Source: a bacterium (GTDB lineage: Bacteria; Spirochaetota; Spirochaetia; Treponematales; Rectinemataceae). From it: a stretch of 7,100 nt of DNA. The translations under genes were made by a program, and so were the position numbers. The notes under the pieces are model-generated. The model saw only the letters and a list, made by a program, of their open reading frames with translations. It did no database searches and was not told the origin of the DNA. This document shows positions 6,430-7,100 of the stretch, piece by piece; position 1 is the first letter of the stretch, and each line of letters starts with the position of its first letter. The DNA is taken from assembly GCA_021813065.1 (NCBI GenBank), contig JAKALZ010000094.1, forward strand, positions 1 through 7,100, written 5' to 3'.

Positions 6430-6952
6430 CCCAGCCCACAATCGGCACTTCAGAAAATGAGAAATCGCTGGGAAAGATCGACATCGCCCCTGCCCCAAGC
6501 TGGAAAATCTTTTTCCTGTCGAGTCCGAACCAGAGCGAGATATCGCCGGCGAATACCGGAATTTGCGTGAACCCTGCGCCTTCGCCGAGCACATAGTGGA
6601 ACAGGTAGAGTCCGCCGAGAGCAGCCTGAACTGAAAGGCGCGAAATATTGATCTCTCCCATGACCGACGGATACGCGATAGTCGCGATTATCGCGGTGTA
6701 CGCCTTTAGGCCTACTCCAATCCCCGCGTTTTGCCCAAAGGCTCCCACATAGATCGAGGCGAAAGGAATCGGCAGAATCCCGACTTCCTTGAGGATATTG
6801 GTAAACTCCGAGTATTCGCCCGAGTCATTGATGATCGTATAGCCAATCGGAGCATTGAAACCGATTTCCAGGTGAACCTGCGCGGCGGCAAACTGATACG
6901 CGATGAGAATGAGCAGCAGAAGAACCATGGTTTTCTTGAAGCGCACTGGCAT
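6407..6952 (-). CDS. Hypothetical exported protein, possible small outer-membrane beta-barrel
   Basis: Family not recognised. The product (181 residues from the ATG at 6952) opens with a clear Sec signal peptide: basic RFKK, a hydrophobic stretch MVLLLLILIAY (9-19) and a likely signal peptidase I site after FAAA (about residue 24). There is no lipobox cysteine and no cysteine in the mature part. The mature chain is rich in Gly, Ala and Ile with alternating patterns (YVGAFGQNAGIGVGLKAY, VQAALGGLYLFHYVLGEGAG), which fits short amphipathic beta strands; it does not end in the usual aromatic residue. This suggests a periplasmic or outer-membrane protein. Start choice is open: the ATG at 6952 is only 2 nt from GGAGG, a GTG at 6946 has ideal 8-nt spacing, and an ATG at 6961 has no ribosome binding site. 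The gene converges on thiI across 8 bp and is not part of that operon. Confidence 0.75.
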   Translation of the reverse strand: MPVRFKKTMVLLLLILIAYQFAAAQVHLEIGFNAPIGYTIINDSGEYSEFTNILKEVGILPIPFASIYVGAFGQNAGIGVGLKAYTAIIATIAYPSVMGEINISRLSVQAALGGLYLFHYVLGEGAGFTQIPVFAGDISLWFGLDRKKIFQLGAGAMSIFPSDFSFSEVPIVGWAGLKASL

Positions 6953-6954
6953 GT

Positions 6955-6959
6955 CCTCC
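6955..6959 (-). promoter_or_regulatory. Shine-Dalgarno of the hypothetical exported protein
   Basis: GGAGG on the minus strand is the only strong ribosome binding site near this gene. It rules against the ATG at 6961, which overlaps it. It is oddly close (2 nt) to the ATG at 6952 and optimally placed (8 nt) for the GTG at 6946. Confidence 0.55.
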
Positions 6960-6991
6960 ATTCACACGGGATATATGAAATCTGAATATAG

Positions 6992-7028
6992 AGCCAATTT
7001 CAAAAGTCTGTTACTTCTGAAATTGGCT
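6992..7028. terminator. Strong stem-loop; terminator or leader regulatory hairpin
   Basis: AGCCAATTTCA (6992-7002) pairs perfectly with TGAAATTGGCT (7018-7028). After one A/C mismatch the stem continues with AAGT/ACTT (7004-7007 and 7013-7016), closing on the loop CTGTT, so 15 of 16 positions pair. It lies about 40 nt upstream of the minus-strand exported-protein gene. All three minus-strand frames entering from the right edge close between 7073 and 7091, so it may terminate a leftward gene ending there. No clean T-run follows on either strand; the plus side is loosely T-rich. A possible minus-strand promoter (TTGGCT 6992-6997, 16 bp, TATATC 6970-6975) would overlap one arm, which would favour an operator role instead. 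Confidence 0.5.
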
Positions 7029-7030
7029 TT

Positions 7031-7068
7031 GCATTTGCTCCGTTTTCGTTGAAATCGTGCGCAAATGC
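7031..7068. repeat. Inverted repeat GCATTTGC / GCAAATGC
   Basis: Perfect 8-bp arms at 7031-7038 and 7061-7068 with a 22-nt spacer, starting only 2 nt after the large stem-loop at 6992-7028. The spacing is long for a simple terminator. It may be half of a tandem-hairpin non-coding segment or simply chance. No gene was recognised between 7029 and the right edge. Confidence 0.4.
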
Positions 7069-7100
7069 CGCACTACAAAGTTATTCTTTCAAAACTCGTC

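Noticed and set aside
6674..6695. CGCGATA / TATCGCG inverted repeat with an 8-nt spacer in the exported-protein gene
   Set aside because: The arms are only 7 bp in a locally repetitive TCGCGAT context within coding sequence, which is not notable.
6731..6985. 84-codon plus-strand open frame across the exported-protein gene
   Set aside because: It is antisense to the signal peptide gene, shows no motif, and runs through that gene's ribosome binding site. The minus-strand reading explains the region better.

Overview
The window reads as ordinary bacterial chromosome of moderately high GC, densely packed and almost entirely explained by seven protein genes. The organism is not stated. Ferredoxin-thioredoxin reductase, a class II CPD photolyase, a rhodanese-less ThiI and a small secreted, envelope-type protein with a Gram-negative style signal peptide suggest an anaerobic or microaerobic diderm. 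A spirochaete is my best guess, but that is a low-confidence inference from protein style, not from a marker gene.

Layout: (1) 24-1838, minus strand: lepA (elongation factor 4), complete. (2) 1839-1921: an 83-bp divergent gap that must hold the promoters for lepA and for the rightward genes. (3) 1922-6398, plus strand: a tight five-gene run, phr (class II photolyase), a CGFC glutaredoxin-like protein, a ferredoxin-thioredoxin reductase catalytic chain, a NifS/IscS-type cysteine desulfurase, and thiI. The joints are ATGA overlap, 25 nt, ATGA overlap and 11 nt, so this is almost certainly one operon. (4) 6407-6952, minus strand: a small hypothetical protein with a signal peptide, convergent with thiI across only 8 bp. 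(5) 6953-7100: non-coding upstream region dominated by a strong stem-loop and a second inverted repeat.

How the genes fit together: the cysteine desulfurase and ThiI form a recognisable pair for 4-thiouridine (s4U) in tRNA. The desulfurase passes persulfide sulfur to ThiI, which lacks the rhodanese domain and so must accept it on its PP-loop domain. The FTR catalytic chain and the glutaredoxin form a plausible ferredoxin-to-dithiol electron relay that could reset ThiI or the desulfurase. The photolyase at the head gives a second theme, since s4U at tRNA position 8 is a known near-UV target and photolyase repairs UV lesions in DNA. The operon may therefore couple near-UV sensing or protection, thiol redox and tRNA sulfuration. 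The gene functions are supported by motifs; the joint function is a hypothesis.

Structure not explained by genes: a perfect 22-bp palindrome inside the desulfurase gene, a perfect 11-bp-arm hairpin inside phr, and the hairpin at 6992-7028. No tRNA, rRNA, CRISPR array, insertion sequence or prophage feature was seen.
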